Of a stretch of 58,252 bases of DNA, positions 34,974 through 43,904 are shown one piece after another. Each line of letters opens with the position of its first letter. Positions within the stretch are counted from its first letter, which is position 1. The notes beneath the pieces are model-generated. The model was not told the DNA's origin and did no database searches. It saw nothing but the letters and a program-made list of their open reading frames with translations. Source of the stretch: Candidatus Gastranaerophilales bacterium (lineage in GTDB: Bacteria > Cyanobacteriota > Vampirovibrionia > Gastranaerophilales > Gastranaerophilaceae); NCBI GenBank assembly GCA_944322895.1, contig CALUQL010000003.1:1-58252 (forward strand), written 5' to 3'. A program made the position numbers and the translations under genes.

Positions 34974-35272
34974 TTATGGCTTTGTTTTATTAATTGATGA
35001 TTTCAAACTTATTTCCTCTTGATACATTGTTGCAAAATTTAAATCTTTTAATTCAATATAATCTTTTGTTTGTTCTATTGAGTTATGGTTAAGAAACCAG
35101 ATTAAAGATGATAAATCTTTATATTTTTTATAGTTAAAATATGCGGATGTCTTTTGGTGTCATACATCTACTATTCTTAACCCCGCGTTTATTGACAATA
35201 TGATTAAAAGAATTTATGATATTTATAGCTTTTTTTTGGGGGGTACATTTGTTCATTATATTTGCTTTTCAT
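34974..35272 (-). pseudogene. Relic of a tyrosine recombinase (integrase)
   Basis: One minus-strand frame reads LLIILSINAGLRIVDV (35210-35163), a stop, then HQKTSAYFNYKKYKDLSS... to SIEQTKDYIEL and a stop at 34974. INAGLRIVDV fits box I (GLR arginine) of tyrosine recombinases. KTSAYFNYKK with FLNHNSIEQTKDYI fits the end of box II, the LGHSSI-type segment and the catalytic tyrosine. About 50-60 residues between the boxes are missing, two more stops occur upstream, and a C6/A8 run near 35230-35243 breaks the frame toward a possible MKSKYNEQMYPP start. It is not functional. Confidence 0.5.
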
Positions 35273-35487
35273 CCCTCTTTAAATTGAAAAATTGAAATTA
35301 AATGTAGCATCTGAATATATACTATCATAAACATTTTAATTTTAATTCAAAATTAATTTTTGTTAATTTATATTTAAAAAGTCTTTGATTTCAAGTCAAA
35401 ATAATCTATTTATAAATTGAACTTGGATAAATTATGCTAGCTTAACATCAAAGAAATTAACTGATAACGCTAATTTGATGAATATTT
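35273..35487. other. Intergenic remainder upstream of island, no gene seen
   Basis: Very AT-rich stretch between the recombinase relic and the end of the GT39 gene. I find no open frame with a recognisable product, no RNA fold and no convincing terminator; only a weak inverted repeat TTTGATTTCAAGTCAAA (about 35384-35400) stands out. Confidence 0.5.
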
Positions 35488-37206
35488 TTAGATTTTCTCG
35501 AAGACAAATAAAGTCCAATCTCCTGATTGTGTTATGCTGTCTATTCTATATTCGTCTTTGAACGAATACAAAAGACTATTTCTTAGTGCAGAAAAAGAAA
35601 GAAATATAAACGGAGTCCTATCATATTCCTTATTATCGTTAATTACTGATTGTATTTTATCATTTGACAAAAAGGATACAGTATTTAAGAAAATTATACC
35701 AATTCGGTCACCTTTTTTCATTTTAGAACTAAAGTTGTCTTTTACATATTTTAAAATAACTTTATTGGGAAACTCTTTAAAATAATTTCGGTATATAGTT
35801 TTTCCTTTATTAATTGTTTCGAAATAATTATTATTGTTATACATAAAATAATTAAAATTAAATTTATTAATTGAGTAGAAATTATACTTTGTATTCGCAT
35901 TTAGATATCTTTCAAATTTGTCTTTATCATAATATGTTAGTAAGACAATATCATTGTTCTTCAGTCGAGAGTTTTCTAATAATTTAACTACAGCTAAATG
36001 GCCTTCACTTCTTGTTCTTTTGGGGGCTGAATCAGTTGATGTTATTAAATAAAATATGTTTAAGAATATAAATATTGATGTTAAGATTATTTTTATAGAC
36101 TCTTTTTTGAATGAACTTAAACCAAGTGCAAATGTCAAAATTAATATGGGATATATTTCACAACTGTATTTTGTTATAAGTATAATTTTCCCTATAATAG
36201 ATAGAATTATTAATGAGAAAGAGAATATTAATGCAGATGCAAAATAATAATTAATTGCAGAGATATTTTCTTTTAGTCCTCTATATATGCTTATTAGCGC
36301 TATTATAGAAGGAACAAGGGCAAACATAATAAATACATAGTTAATTTTATTATTTGTTAAAATATATGCATATATTGTATCAGGTACATTTATTATATTT
36401 GTTTGTATTGGTGAAAAATAATCTATGATACAGAATAAAATTTTTGAAAATGAAAAATTAGACCAAAATTGAGATAGAGAATTTGAAAATGCAACTGTGA
36501 ATAAAAATGGAAGAATTATCAAAATAACAATAACAAACGGTGAAAGATATTTTATTAATTTAATTACATCCTTTGTTTTTTCTTTGAAAAATTTATTTTC
36601 TTTATACAAAATAATAAATAGTGCTGAAATATTAATTATAGAAAATATAATTCCAAGTGTATGTGTTGCAGATATAAGTGCATTTATTGAGAAAAATATA
36701 ATAAAATTTGTTGCTGTTTGGTTCTTCTCCAGTTTTATAAAAAATAGTAAAGATAATGCACTAAAAAACATAAGTAAACTATAAAGTCTTACTTCTTGAG
36801 CAAAATAAATGTTGAATGAACTAATTGCAGTTAGAAAGGCGCATAACAATCCTAAATTTTTATTTTTAGCTTCTTTTCCGATAAGATACATTGTTACAAT
36901 TGTCATTAAAGATGGAATTACAGATGAAATTCTTAAAGAAATATCGCTATCTGAGAATATATACATCCAAAATTTCAAATAGATATAATAAAAAGGTGCG
37001 TGGCAATTTCGAAACATTTCTGTAATAAAATCAGAAAAGCTCTTTTTTGAAGCAATAAACCAACTGACATATTCATCGTTCCAAAGTCCTTCCGGCTTAT
37101 CGATAAACCAAAGACGTAATAAAAAAGCTATTAAAAATATAATAAATAGTTTAAAAAAAGTATTGTTTTTCATTTTTATTTTATGTTTCATGTATAGTAA
37201 TAACAT
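35488..37206 (-). CDS. GT39/ArnT-PMT-family membrane glycosyltransferase
   Basis: Up to 572 residues with about ten membrane helices and a C-terminal soluble part of about 160 residues. The family's first loop contains the acidic pair in LWNDEYVSWFIA, followed by HAPFYYIYLKFW and YFAQEVRLYSLLMF. Such GT-C enzymes transfer a sugar from a polyprenyl phosphate to a glycolipid or protein on the outer face of the inner membrane. Three in-frame ATGs (37206, 37191, 37173) lack clear ribosome sites, so the start is uncertain. It is divergent from a GT2 gene that could make the polyprenyl-phosphate sugar. Confidence 0.85.
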   Translation of the reverse strand: MLLLYMKHKIKMKNNTFFKLFIIFLIAFLLRLWFIDKPEGLWNDEYVSWFIASKKSFSDFITEMFRNCHAPFYYIYLKFWMYIFSDSDISLRISSVIPSLMTIVTMYLIGKEAKNKNLGLLCAFLTAISSFNIYFAQEVRLYSLLMFFSALSLLFFIKLEKNQTATNFIIFFSINALISATHTLGIIFSIINISALFIILYKENKFFKEKTKDVIKLIKYLSPFVIVILIILPFLFTVAFSNSLSQFWSNFSFSKILFCIIDYFSPIQTNIINVPDTIYAYILTNNKINYVFIMFALVPSIIALISIYRGLKENISAINYYFASALIFSFSLIILSIIGKIILITKYSCEIYPILILTFALGLSSFKKESIKIILTSIFIFLNIFYLITSTDSAPKRTRSEGHLAVVKLLENSRLKNNDIVLLTYYDKDKFERYLNANTKYNFYSINKFNFNYFMYNNNNYFETINKGKTIYRNYFKEFPNKVILKYVKDNFSSKMKKGDRIGIIFLNTVSFLSNDKIQSVINDNKEYDRTPFIFLSFSALRNSLLYSFKDEYRIDSITQSGDWTLFVFEKI

Positions 37207-37234
37207 AATTTTATCATATATCTGTTTGGTGCGT

Positions 37235-38173
37235 ATGAAATTAATAATTCAAATACCTTGTTATAATGAAGAAGTTGCTTTGCCTGTGACATTATCGCAG
37301 TTGCCTAAAAATATTGATGGCATTGATAAAATTGAAGTTTTGATATCTGATGATGGTAGTACGGATAGAACAATTGAAATTGCAAAATCTTATGGTGTAG
37401 AACATATTGTAACTTCAACTCATCATAGGGGATTAGCAAAAACATTTTTGGCTGGTATTCAGAAAGCTATTGCAGAGGGTGCAGATATAATTGTAAATAC
37501 TGATGCTGATAACCAATATTGTGCTGATGATATTGAAAAACTAGTTAGGCCTATTCTTGAAAAAAAAGCTGATATAGTTATTGGCACTAGACCTATTAGA
37601 CAAATAAAAGAGTTTTCACTATTTAAAAAGATTTTGCAATTTTTGGGCTCTAAAGTAGTTAGGTTGTTAAGTTCAACTGCAACAGAAGATGCACCAAGTG
37701 GCTTTAGAGCATTTTCAAGAGATGCGGCATTGTCTATTAATGTTTTTGATAATTATACATATACAATTGAAACTGTTATTCAGTCTAAAATAAAAGGTCT
37801 GCACATTTTATCCGTACCAATCAGAGTTAATTCTTGTTATAGAAAATCAAGGCTTGTAAAAAATATTTTTACTTATGTTCAAAAAAATTCATTTACAATT
37901 TTAAGAATGTTTATTATATATAGACCATTTAGATTTTTTGCTGCAATTGGTTCTTTTATTTCTTTTGTTGGTTTGATTTTACTTTCCAGATTCTTATTTC
38001 TTTACTTTTTAGACCACGGCAATGGGCATATACAATCCTTAATTATTTCTTCAATATTAGTAATTACAGGTATTCAGATCATAATATTTGGTGTTTTATC
38101 TGATTTATTAGCAATAAACAGAAAACTTATTGAAGATATCCAAGTTCGTGTTAAGAAAATGGAAAATAAATAG
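37235..38173 (+). CDS. GT2 polyprenyl-phosphate glycosyltransferase (DPM1/ArnC type)
   Basis: 312 residues. The GT2 domain has IQIPCYNEEVALPVTL, ISDDGSTDRTIEIA, and the metal-binding NTDADNQY. A membrane region of two helices (about 235-300) follows at the C-terminus, as in polyprenyl-phosphate sugar synthases. The ATG at 37235 begins the conserved domain directly; an earlier in-frame start at 37163 adds hydrophobic residues without a match. It is divergent from the GT39 gene and probably supplies its donor (inference). Confidence 0.88.
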   Translation: MKLIIQIPCYNEEVALPVTLSQLPKNIDGIDKIEVLISDDGSTDRTIEIAKSYGVEHIVTSTHHRGLAKTFLAGIQKAIAEGADIIVNTDADNQYCADDIEKLVRPILEKKADIVIGTRPIRQIKEFSLFKKILQFLGSKVVRLLSSTATEDAPSGFRAFSRDAALSINVFDNYTYTIETVIQSKIKGLHILSVPIRVNSCYRKSRLVKNIFTYVQKNSFTILRMFIIYRPFRFFAAIGSFISFVGLILLSRFLFLYFLDHGNGHIQSLIISSILVITGIQIIIFGVLSDLLAINRKLIEDIQVRVKKMENK

Positions 38174-38216
38174 CCATATTGTACTGGAATATAGACTAAG
38201 ATAATTTTTCATAAAA

Positions 38217-39713
38217 ATGAAACATAATCTTTTTATGAGGATTTTGTTTTCTATATTATTTTTATTTATTTTTCAACTTTCTGCTTATTCAAACGTTGCT
38301 GAATATATTGAGTCATACACAAAATGTAGTGAAAATCAAAGTTATAAGTCATTTTCTCAGATTATAAAAGGTGAAGCTTCTATTTCCGATATTGAAAAGC
38401 AAATGATTTTAGACAAGGAAATATCGCAAGAATTAAAAGCTCCGTTAATATATACAGATTTAGAGGAATGTATAAAAATTGCACTGGATAAAAATTATAA
38501 TATTCAAATTAGTGATGCAGGCAGACTTGAATCATATTGGTTAAATAAAAATGCTTATTTTCAATTACTTCCTGATGTATATTATGATTTTAATATAAGT
38601 AATTTAGGCGGTAGTTTTTTAGTCGGTGGTATTGTTGCAACTACAGTTCATGAAGTACCAATACAAAGTATTTTTGGAGTAGAATGGTCTACAATAAATC
38701 AAGGTAAATATTTCTTTTACTTAGCGCAGACAAAAAATTTATTAAAATCATCCTCATATTCTTTGGAATTTACAAAAGATGAAATATTACTTAATACGGT
38801 ATTGGCTTATTATGATTTATTGGGAATAAAGATGGAGATGGAAGTTCAAAAAGTAAATCTTTATGATAGACTTGAACAATTAAAATATACACAAGCAAGG
38901 TTTGATGCTGGATTAGGTACTTTATATGACGTGAAAAGAGCACAGGCTGAACTTGCTGGCGCCCAATTAGAATATACAACGACTATTAATTCTTTACGAC
39001 TTTCACAAGCTAATTTGGCCAATATTTTAGGTATAGATGTTTTAACTGCTCTTTATCCTTTTGAATTTGAAGTTGATAGTAGGGAACTTATTGATCCTAA
39101 TATAGATATAGAAGATTTATATAAATTTGCACTTGAGGCTAGAGAAGATATAAAATCAAAAGAATATGAAATTAACGCATATAGAGCACAACGTAGCGCC
39201 AATTATACAGACATAATCCCTTCTGTTACAATGTCATATCAGAATGGTTATGTAGGTACAAAGAGAGCAGGCATGTATCCAAACAACAGAATAACATTAG
39301 ATGTTAGAGCATCTCTTGGTAAAAACATGTTATTAGGAACTATTACTCAAATAAAAGCAGATTCTGCAGTTGTAAAACAAAAAAAATTAGAACTTATAAA
39401 TTTGAAAAGAAAAGTAAAAGAAGATATTTTAAATTCCTACTATGATTCTTTAAATGCAATCAAAAAAATAGAAGCTTCAAAAGTAGAGGTTGAAACAGCT
39501 GATGTGAGTGTCGATCTTTCACTTGCAAATATGAAAGCTGGTGAGGCAACTTTTATTGATGTTATTTCCTCTCAAAATTTAAAAGTAAAGGCAAATATAA
39601 ATTTAATAAAAAATATGATAGAATATAATAAAGCTCAAACGAAACTACTCTTTAATATTGGTCTGATTTCTCCTAAAAATGTTCTTAAAGGATATAATCG
39701 TAAGTTTTATTAG
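38217..39713 (+). CDS. TolC-family outer-membrane channel protein
   Basis: 498 residues with an N-terminal signal peptide (hydrophobic 8-22, cleavage probably after SAYS). Two outer-membrane-efflux repeats follow, with the usual long coiled helices (TQARFDAGLGTLYDVKRAQAELAGAQLEY and the matching ANMKAGEATFIDVISSQ). It should form a trimeric periplasmic tunnel for export of a drug, protein or glycan. No membrane-fusion partner is nearby. There is no ribosome site; a GATAAT hexamer (38200-38205) ends 11 bases before the ATG, suggesting a very short leader. Its stop is close to the next gene. Confidence 0.9.
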   Translation: MKHNLFMRILFSILFLFIFQLSAYSNVAEYIESYTKCSENQSYKSFSQIIKGEASISDIEKQMILDKEISQELKAPLIYTDLEECIKIALDKNYNIQISDAGRLESYWLNKNAYFQLLPDVYYDFNISNLGGSFLVGGIVATTVHEVPIQSIFGVEWSTINQGKYFFYLAQTKNLLKSSSYSLEFTKDEILLNTVLAYYDLLGIKMEMEVQKVNLYDRLEQLKYTQARFDAGLGTLYDVKRAQAELAGAQLEYTTTINSLRLSQANLANILGIDVLTALYPFEFEVDSRELIDPNIDIEDLYKFALEAREDIKSKEYEINAYRAQRSANYTDIIPSVTMSYQNGYVGTKRAGMYPNNRITLDVRASLGKNMLLGTITQIKADSAVVKQKKLELINLKRKVKEDILNSYYDSLNAIKKIEASKVEVETADVSVDLSLANMKAGEATFIDVISSQNLKVKANINLIKNMIEYNKAQTKLLFNIGLISPKNVLKGYNRKFY

Positions 39714-39739
39714 TGATATTCAATTTGGAAAGATATGTA

Positions 39740-40825
39740 ATGAATATTTTAAAAAAAATTATTAATAAAATTTTTTCTGTAAAAAAATCAAGTATGGAAA
39801 AGGAAATATTGCAACAGGCAGATGTTATCTTTGAATTAATTAGAAAATATGTCAAAAAAGATTATTCAATTAACATTGATGTACCAGAAAATATTACTAA
39901 AATAGCGCTTATTGCAAGTGGTTCATCGTATCACAGCGCAACAATTGTAGCAAATTTTTTAAGAGAAAAAGTTCATTGTGAAGCTCAGTCATATTATGCA
40001 AGTGAGGTCTCTTTTGCAGAAAGTTTTGATGTTGATAGTTCTACTCTATACATTTTTATATCTCAGTCAGGAGAAACTGCTGATACAAATAAATCTTTAG
40101 AAAAAATAAAAATAAAAACAGATAAAACTCTTTCTGTTACAAATACAAAAAATTCGACTTTATATAATAATACAAAGTATAAAATTCTCACATATGCTGG
40201 ACTTGAAAAGTCTATTGCCTCAACAAAGGCTATGTGTGCACAGTTATACTGTTTATTTCTTATTGCAGCTAAAATTATGCATCAAAAGGAACTGCCTGTT
40301 CGTTCATTTGTTGAGGAATTATTATCTGTCCCTGAGTATATAAAAGAGACTTTTTATAAAAGAGATGAAATAAAAAAATATTCCAAAATTCTTGCTAGTT
40401 ATGATAATGCTGCAATTCTTGCCTCTGGAATGTTTTATCCTCTTGCAAAAGAAGGTGCATTGAAAATAAAAGAAACATCATTTGTGAACACTACTGCATA
40501 TCCTACAGGTGAATTTTTACATGGTCATATTGCTATTTTAAATAAAAAATGTGCAGTTATTTCCGTTGTTAATAATCACAATGTTCAATTTACATTAGAT
40601 GTTTTAAATAAGATAAATAAAGATTATAGGACTGATTCTTTAATTATTTCAGCATTACCCTTATCAAATTTTGCTTTTAATAGCATAATTTCTACTCAGT
40701 CGTCTGCAGATATTGATTTTTTGTTTTCTGCATTAGTCATTTTTCAATTGTTATCTTTTGAAACAGCCTCTTTTTTAAATAGAAATATTGATAGACCTGA
40801 AGGTTTGCAGAAAATAGTAAAATAA
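39740..40825 (+). CDS. GlmS-like double SIS-domain protein without glutaminase domain
   Basis: 361 residues. It matches the isomerase half of glucosamine-6-phosphate synthase: IASGSSYHSA, ISQSGETADT, KSIASTKAMCAQL, LASGMFYPLAKEGALKIKETS, YPTGEFLHGH and DRPEGLQKIVK at the C-terminus. The N-terminal amidotransferase domain with its catalytic cysteine is absent. It may isomerise or deaminate an aminosugar phosphate, or use free ammonia. The ATG at 39740 follows GGAAAG; an earlier GTG at 39713 overlaps the tolC stop. Confidence 0.85.
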   Translation: MNILKKIINKIFSVKKSSMEKEILQQADVIFELIRKYVKKDYSINIDVPENITKIALIASGSSYHSATIVANFLREKVHCEAQSYYASEVSFAESFDVDSSTLYIFISQSGETADTNKSLEKIKIKTDKTLSVTNTKNSTLYNNTKYKILTYAGLEKSIASTKAMCAQLYCLFLIAAKIMHQKELPVRSFVEELLSVPEYIKETFYKRDEIKKYSKILASYDNAAILASGMFYPLAKEGALKIKETSFVNTTAYPTGEFLHGHIAILNKKCAVISVVNNHNVQFTLDVLNKINKDYRTDSLIISALPLSNFAFNSIISTQSSADIDFLFSALVIFQLLSFETASFLNRNIDRPEGLQKIVK

Positions 40826-40883
40826 ATTTTAAATTCTGTAAATATTTTAATGTTATAGTAAATAAAAAAATATTTACGGTTTT

Positions 40884-40889
40884 TATAAT
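40884..40889 (+). promoter_or_regulatory. Perfect -10 close to the start codon (near-leaderless)
   Basis: TATAAT ends 12 bases before the ATG at 40902. With a start about 7 bases on, the 5' leader would be about 5 bases, and no Shine-Dalgarno-like sequence is present. No clear -35. Confidence 0.45.
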
Positions 40890-40901
40890 CTTGGGTTTAG
40901 T

Positions 40902-42401
40902 ATGTTAATAAATATAAATAAATTCCAATTTTTATGTCCAAATACTGTTAAGAAAAATAGACAGTATATTTCAAAATATCCAAATTTAGCACCATTGCAG
41001 AAGGATACTGTTTCTTTTTCAGGACAGGGAAAATTAATTGCAGAAAGTATGGTTGATGCGCCAGCTGAAAGAACTTGTAGGCAAGTTGAAGTAAATGCTG
41101 AGCCTGCTAGATTTTACTTGGAATCAATTTTAGATAAATATTTAAAGCCTTTGACTCAGGTCAACTCAGAATCTAATCCGAAAGATTTTCCTATACTTGA
41201 ATATTCAACACGAATAAAAAAGTCTACAAGTATTAGAGAAAAGGTTGTATCAAAATATTCGAAGGTATATAGTACCGAAGCTGATGAGTTTTCATGTCAT
41301 CTTATTGATGAATTTATGAAATATTTTGAACTAAAAGATGGTATTTCTAAAAATTTTATTATACAAGAAGCAAAAAAGCTAATAGCAAGTAAAGTTCCCC
41401 CTTATGAGTTTATTTCATACTATGTTTCAACCATAGCGTCAGATTTTCAAGATAAAAATTATTTAAATTTTAGAGATTTTTCTGATGATAAACAAAAGCA
41501 GATATTTTCACAAATTGTAGATTCTCTTGAAGAAGTACCAAAATCTTCACATACGGAAGGTGCTGCGTATATTGAACCAACATCGATAAAAGGTGTAAAG
41601 CATTATGCTAATGATATTGTAGGTGCAAGAATTACAATGAAAGAGTCGGATCCAGAATATACTGGTTTGGTTCTTTCTGCACTTAAACAAGCAGTAGATG
41701 ATGGACTTTTAAAGATTACGTCTATAGAAAATAACTTGCCTGATCCCAAAAAGCTTCCACAGGGCAAAGAAATTTCTGATTATGCTTATGCTACTGATTC
41801 TCAGTTGCGTAATCTTGCCAAAGCTGCTGATACCCAGTTAATAAGAAATAAATCTAAGTCTGGATATATTGCAATTCATATTAATGTCGATTTATCTAGT
41901 CCTTTATTTTCTTGTTATAAAGGGGTTTTTGATGGTTATTCCGGAGAAATACAAATTCTTGGTACTGATGTTGAAAAATTAAAAGACATTGAAGATTTAT
42001 GCTATAAATTAAAAGATGATAAAAATGCTATTCGTTCTGAATATAAGCCGTTCAAGACTTATTTTAAAAAATATTATAATGCAGAAACAAAAGATGCATT
42101 TGAAGATTATACATATGCATTGTATTTAGCTCAAAGAACTCTTCCTCCTTTTGCAAAGCATTCTGAATACTTTCCGTCAATTGCTGAGCTTGGATTTGAA
42201 GGTAAAGTTCCAAATGAGCTAGATTTTAATAATTTGAAAGATTTAAAAGACAAATGCGATCATGTGGCTAAGCTTGTTCAAAAACAAGAAGAATTAAATG
42301 ATACTTCAAAAGGTAGTCATACCGAAACGCTAAAGACTATAAAACATAATGGCAATATAAAAACTGTTAAGAGTCTTATATCATATATATTAAAAGGTTA
42401 A
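40902..42401 (+). CDS. Divergent RelA/SpoT-like (ppGpp synthetase-type) domain protein with leader
   Basis: 499 residues. A polar N-terminal leader contains KDTVSFSG (34-41). RIKKSTSIREK (104-114) resembles the RelA/SpoT start RIKSxxSIxxK. After an insert of about 120 residues come NDIVGARIT (D238, G241, R243), SKSGYIAIHINVD (Y322, H326) and YSGEIQIL (E349), the order of the DxxGxR, NGYxSxH and ExQIR motifs that bind and transfer pyrophosphate to GTP/GDP. The key Asp, Arg, Tyr, His and Glu positions are kept, but the spacing is unusual. It could make (p)ppGpp-like products or be a diverged toxin-like relative; no HD hydrolase domain is present. It converges with the next gene, overlapping by 4 bases. 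Confidence 0.55.
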   Translation: MLININKFQFLCPNTVKKNRQYISKYPNLAPLQKDTVSFSGQGKLIAESMVDAPAERTCRQVEVNAEPARFYLESILDKYLKPLTQVNSESNPKDFPILEYSTRIKKSTSIREKVVSKYSKVYSTEADEFSCHLIDEFMKYFELKDGISKNFIIQEAKKLIASKVPPYEFISYYVSTIASDFQDKNYLNFRDFSDDKQKQIFSQIVDSLEEVPKSSHTEGAAYIEPTSIKGVKHYANDIVGARITMKESDPEYTGLVLSALKQAVDDGLLKITSIENNLPDPKKLPQGKEISDYAYATDSQLRNLAKAADTQLIRNKSKSGYIAIHINVDLSSPLFSCYKGVFDGYSGEIQILGTDVEKLKDIEDLCYKLKDDKNAIRSEYKPFKTYFKKYYNAETKDAFEDYTYALYLAQRTLPPFAKHSEYFPSIAELGFEGKVPNELDFNNLKDLKDKCDHVAKLVQKQEELNDTSKGSHTETLKTIKHNGNIKTVKSLISYILKG

Positions 42402-42835
42402 TTATAAGATTTTAATAATTTATTTATAATGTTTGTAAGATATGGTATAAAAAATATTTTTCCCATTAATATACCAATTATTATATATATAAGTATAAGA
42501 TGTATTATTATTTCAATGATATTAAAAGATAAATTAAATATTGGAATAATTAAAATTCTAACAGAAATGATATAATTTAACTTTGCTGTAATTATGTTTA
42601 TAAGTGGTATTATAGACAATATAGAAAATAGTATATTTATTGCTAATTTGAATATTGCAAGAAAAATCGCAATTATCATTGATTGAACAATATTATACAT
42701 TAGAAAATATCTTAATTTCTTTTTTGAGTAATGAGCAATTAGTAACCAAACTAATCCAATAATTCCCATTGTCAGGTATGATAAAGTTGAAATTATTTTT
42801 TCAATAGGAGAAACTTTAGTATTACTATGCTGCAT
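42398..42835 (-). CDS. Small polytopic membrane protein, Tic20-like
   Basis: 145 residues with about four membrane helices. The first part (KIISTLSYL, then a helix, then KKKLRYFLMYNIVQSMIIAIFL) resembles cyanobacterial and plastid Tic20 proteins, where RFIRFNxMQAxLLDI occupies the same place. If right, this supports a cyanobacterial-lineage host. The similarity is short and could be chance in a hydrophobic protein; DUF4870-like proteins are an alternative. The start overlaps the TPR gene by 11 bases. Confidence 0.4.
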   Translation of the reverse strand: MQHSNTKVSPIEKIISTLSYLTMGIIGLVWLLIAHYSKKKLRYFLMYNIVQSMIIAIFLAIFKLAINILFSILSIIPLINIITAKLNYIISVRILIIPIFNLSFNIIEIIIHLILIYIIIGILMGKIFFIPYLTNIINKLLKSYN

Positions 42836-43892
42836 CGGAGTGTTCCTTATTATTTCTTAAACGAATATATTCTTGAATAGTTTCTATGTAGATAAGCTTT
42901 AATTCGTCATTTTCGTCATCAATATCAATAGCTTGCTTGTATGAAGATATTGCCGAACGTAAATCTTTTGTCATAACATAAGTGTTTCCCATAAGAATAT
43001 ATGCAGATGTATTTGTAGGTTCAATCTGTATAACTTTATTGTACATATCGATTGCCTTATCATATTTTTTTTCGGAACAAAATAAATTTCCTAAAAGAAT
43101 GTAACTGTTGGATATTAATGGTTCAATTTTTATTGCGTTTTCATACATTTGTACAGCTTTTTTTACATTACCTTGATCATATAACGATATGCCATAACAA
43201 ATATATGCTTGATAAAATGATTGGTCTTTTCTGAGAACAGATTCAAAAAGTTTATTCGCTTTTCTATAGTTTTTAGCTGTAGAATATGCATTAGCGCAAT
43301 ATAATAGAATCATATTGTTGTCTTCTAATAAATTCATTGCTTTTTCAAATAATTTTGCAGCATCAATAGGCTTTCCAATTTTCATTAAAACTAATGCAAT
43401 ATTAATATAATTTTCTGGTATATCTTTTCTTAACTTTAATGCTTTTTCAAAATATATAATTGCTTCTTCAAAGTTTTTCTGATCTTGATATAAAAGCGCA
43501 ATTGCAGAGTAGACTTGATAATTACTTTTATCTTTATTTAATGCTTTAATATAGTTTGACATTGCTTGTTTAAACTCTCCGAGTTCTGCATATGCATTTC
43601 CCAGATTAAAATATACAGAATAATTATCAATACCCATACTTACAGCACGAGAATAAAAGTTTATTGCTTTATAAAATTCATTTTTATAAAAATACAGACT
43701 ACCGAGATTTGTTAATGCTATAAAATTGAGCGGTTCAAAATTTAGTAGACTTTCATATATGTTTATTGCAAGATCAAGTTCGTTTTCTATTGTATATAAA
43801 TTTGCTAAAGCTAAATATGATTCTGTATCATTAGGCATTTTAACAATTTTACTAATTAAATTTTCAATTTGTTTTATATTTTTCTCATTCAT
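42825..43892 (-). CDS. TPR-repeat protein
   Basis: 355 residues, about nine tetratricopeptide repeats (for example NPGNAYAELGEF-like units: YFNLGNAYAELGEFKQAMSNY). No signal peptide, membrane helix or extra domain is visible. It is likely a cytosolic scaffold; its overlap with the downstream membrane-protein gene hints that the two act together. It begins 12 bases after the porin gene stop. Confidence 0.8.
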   Translation of the reverse strand: MNEKNIKQIENLISKIVKMPNDTESYLALANLYTIENELDLAINIYESLLNFEPLNFIALTNLGSLYFYKNEFYKAINFYSRAVSMGIDNYSVYFNLGNAYAELGEFKQAMSNYIKALNKDKSNYQVYSAIALLYQDQKNFEEAIIYFEKALKLRKDIPENYINIALVLMKIGKPIDAAKLFEKAMNLLEDNNMILLYCANAYSTAKNYRKANKLFESVLRKDQSFYQAYICYGISLYDQGNVKKAVQMYENAIKIEPLISNSYILLGNLFCSEKKYDKAIDMYNKVIQIEPTNTSAYILMGNTYVMTKDLRSAISSYKQAIDIDDENDELKLIYIETIQEYIRLRNNKEHSDAA

Positions 43893-43904
43893 AAAATAAT
43901 TATA

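Noticed and set aside
35273-35487. Extra N-terminal coding sequence for the recombinase relic
   Set aside because: All frames here are broken by several stops and no recombinase N-terminal pattern is recognisable beyond a possible MKSKYNEQMYPP start at 35272.
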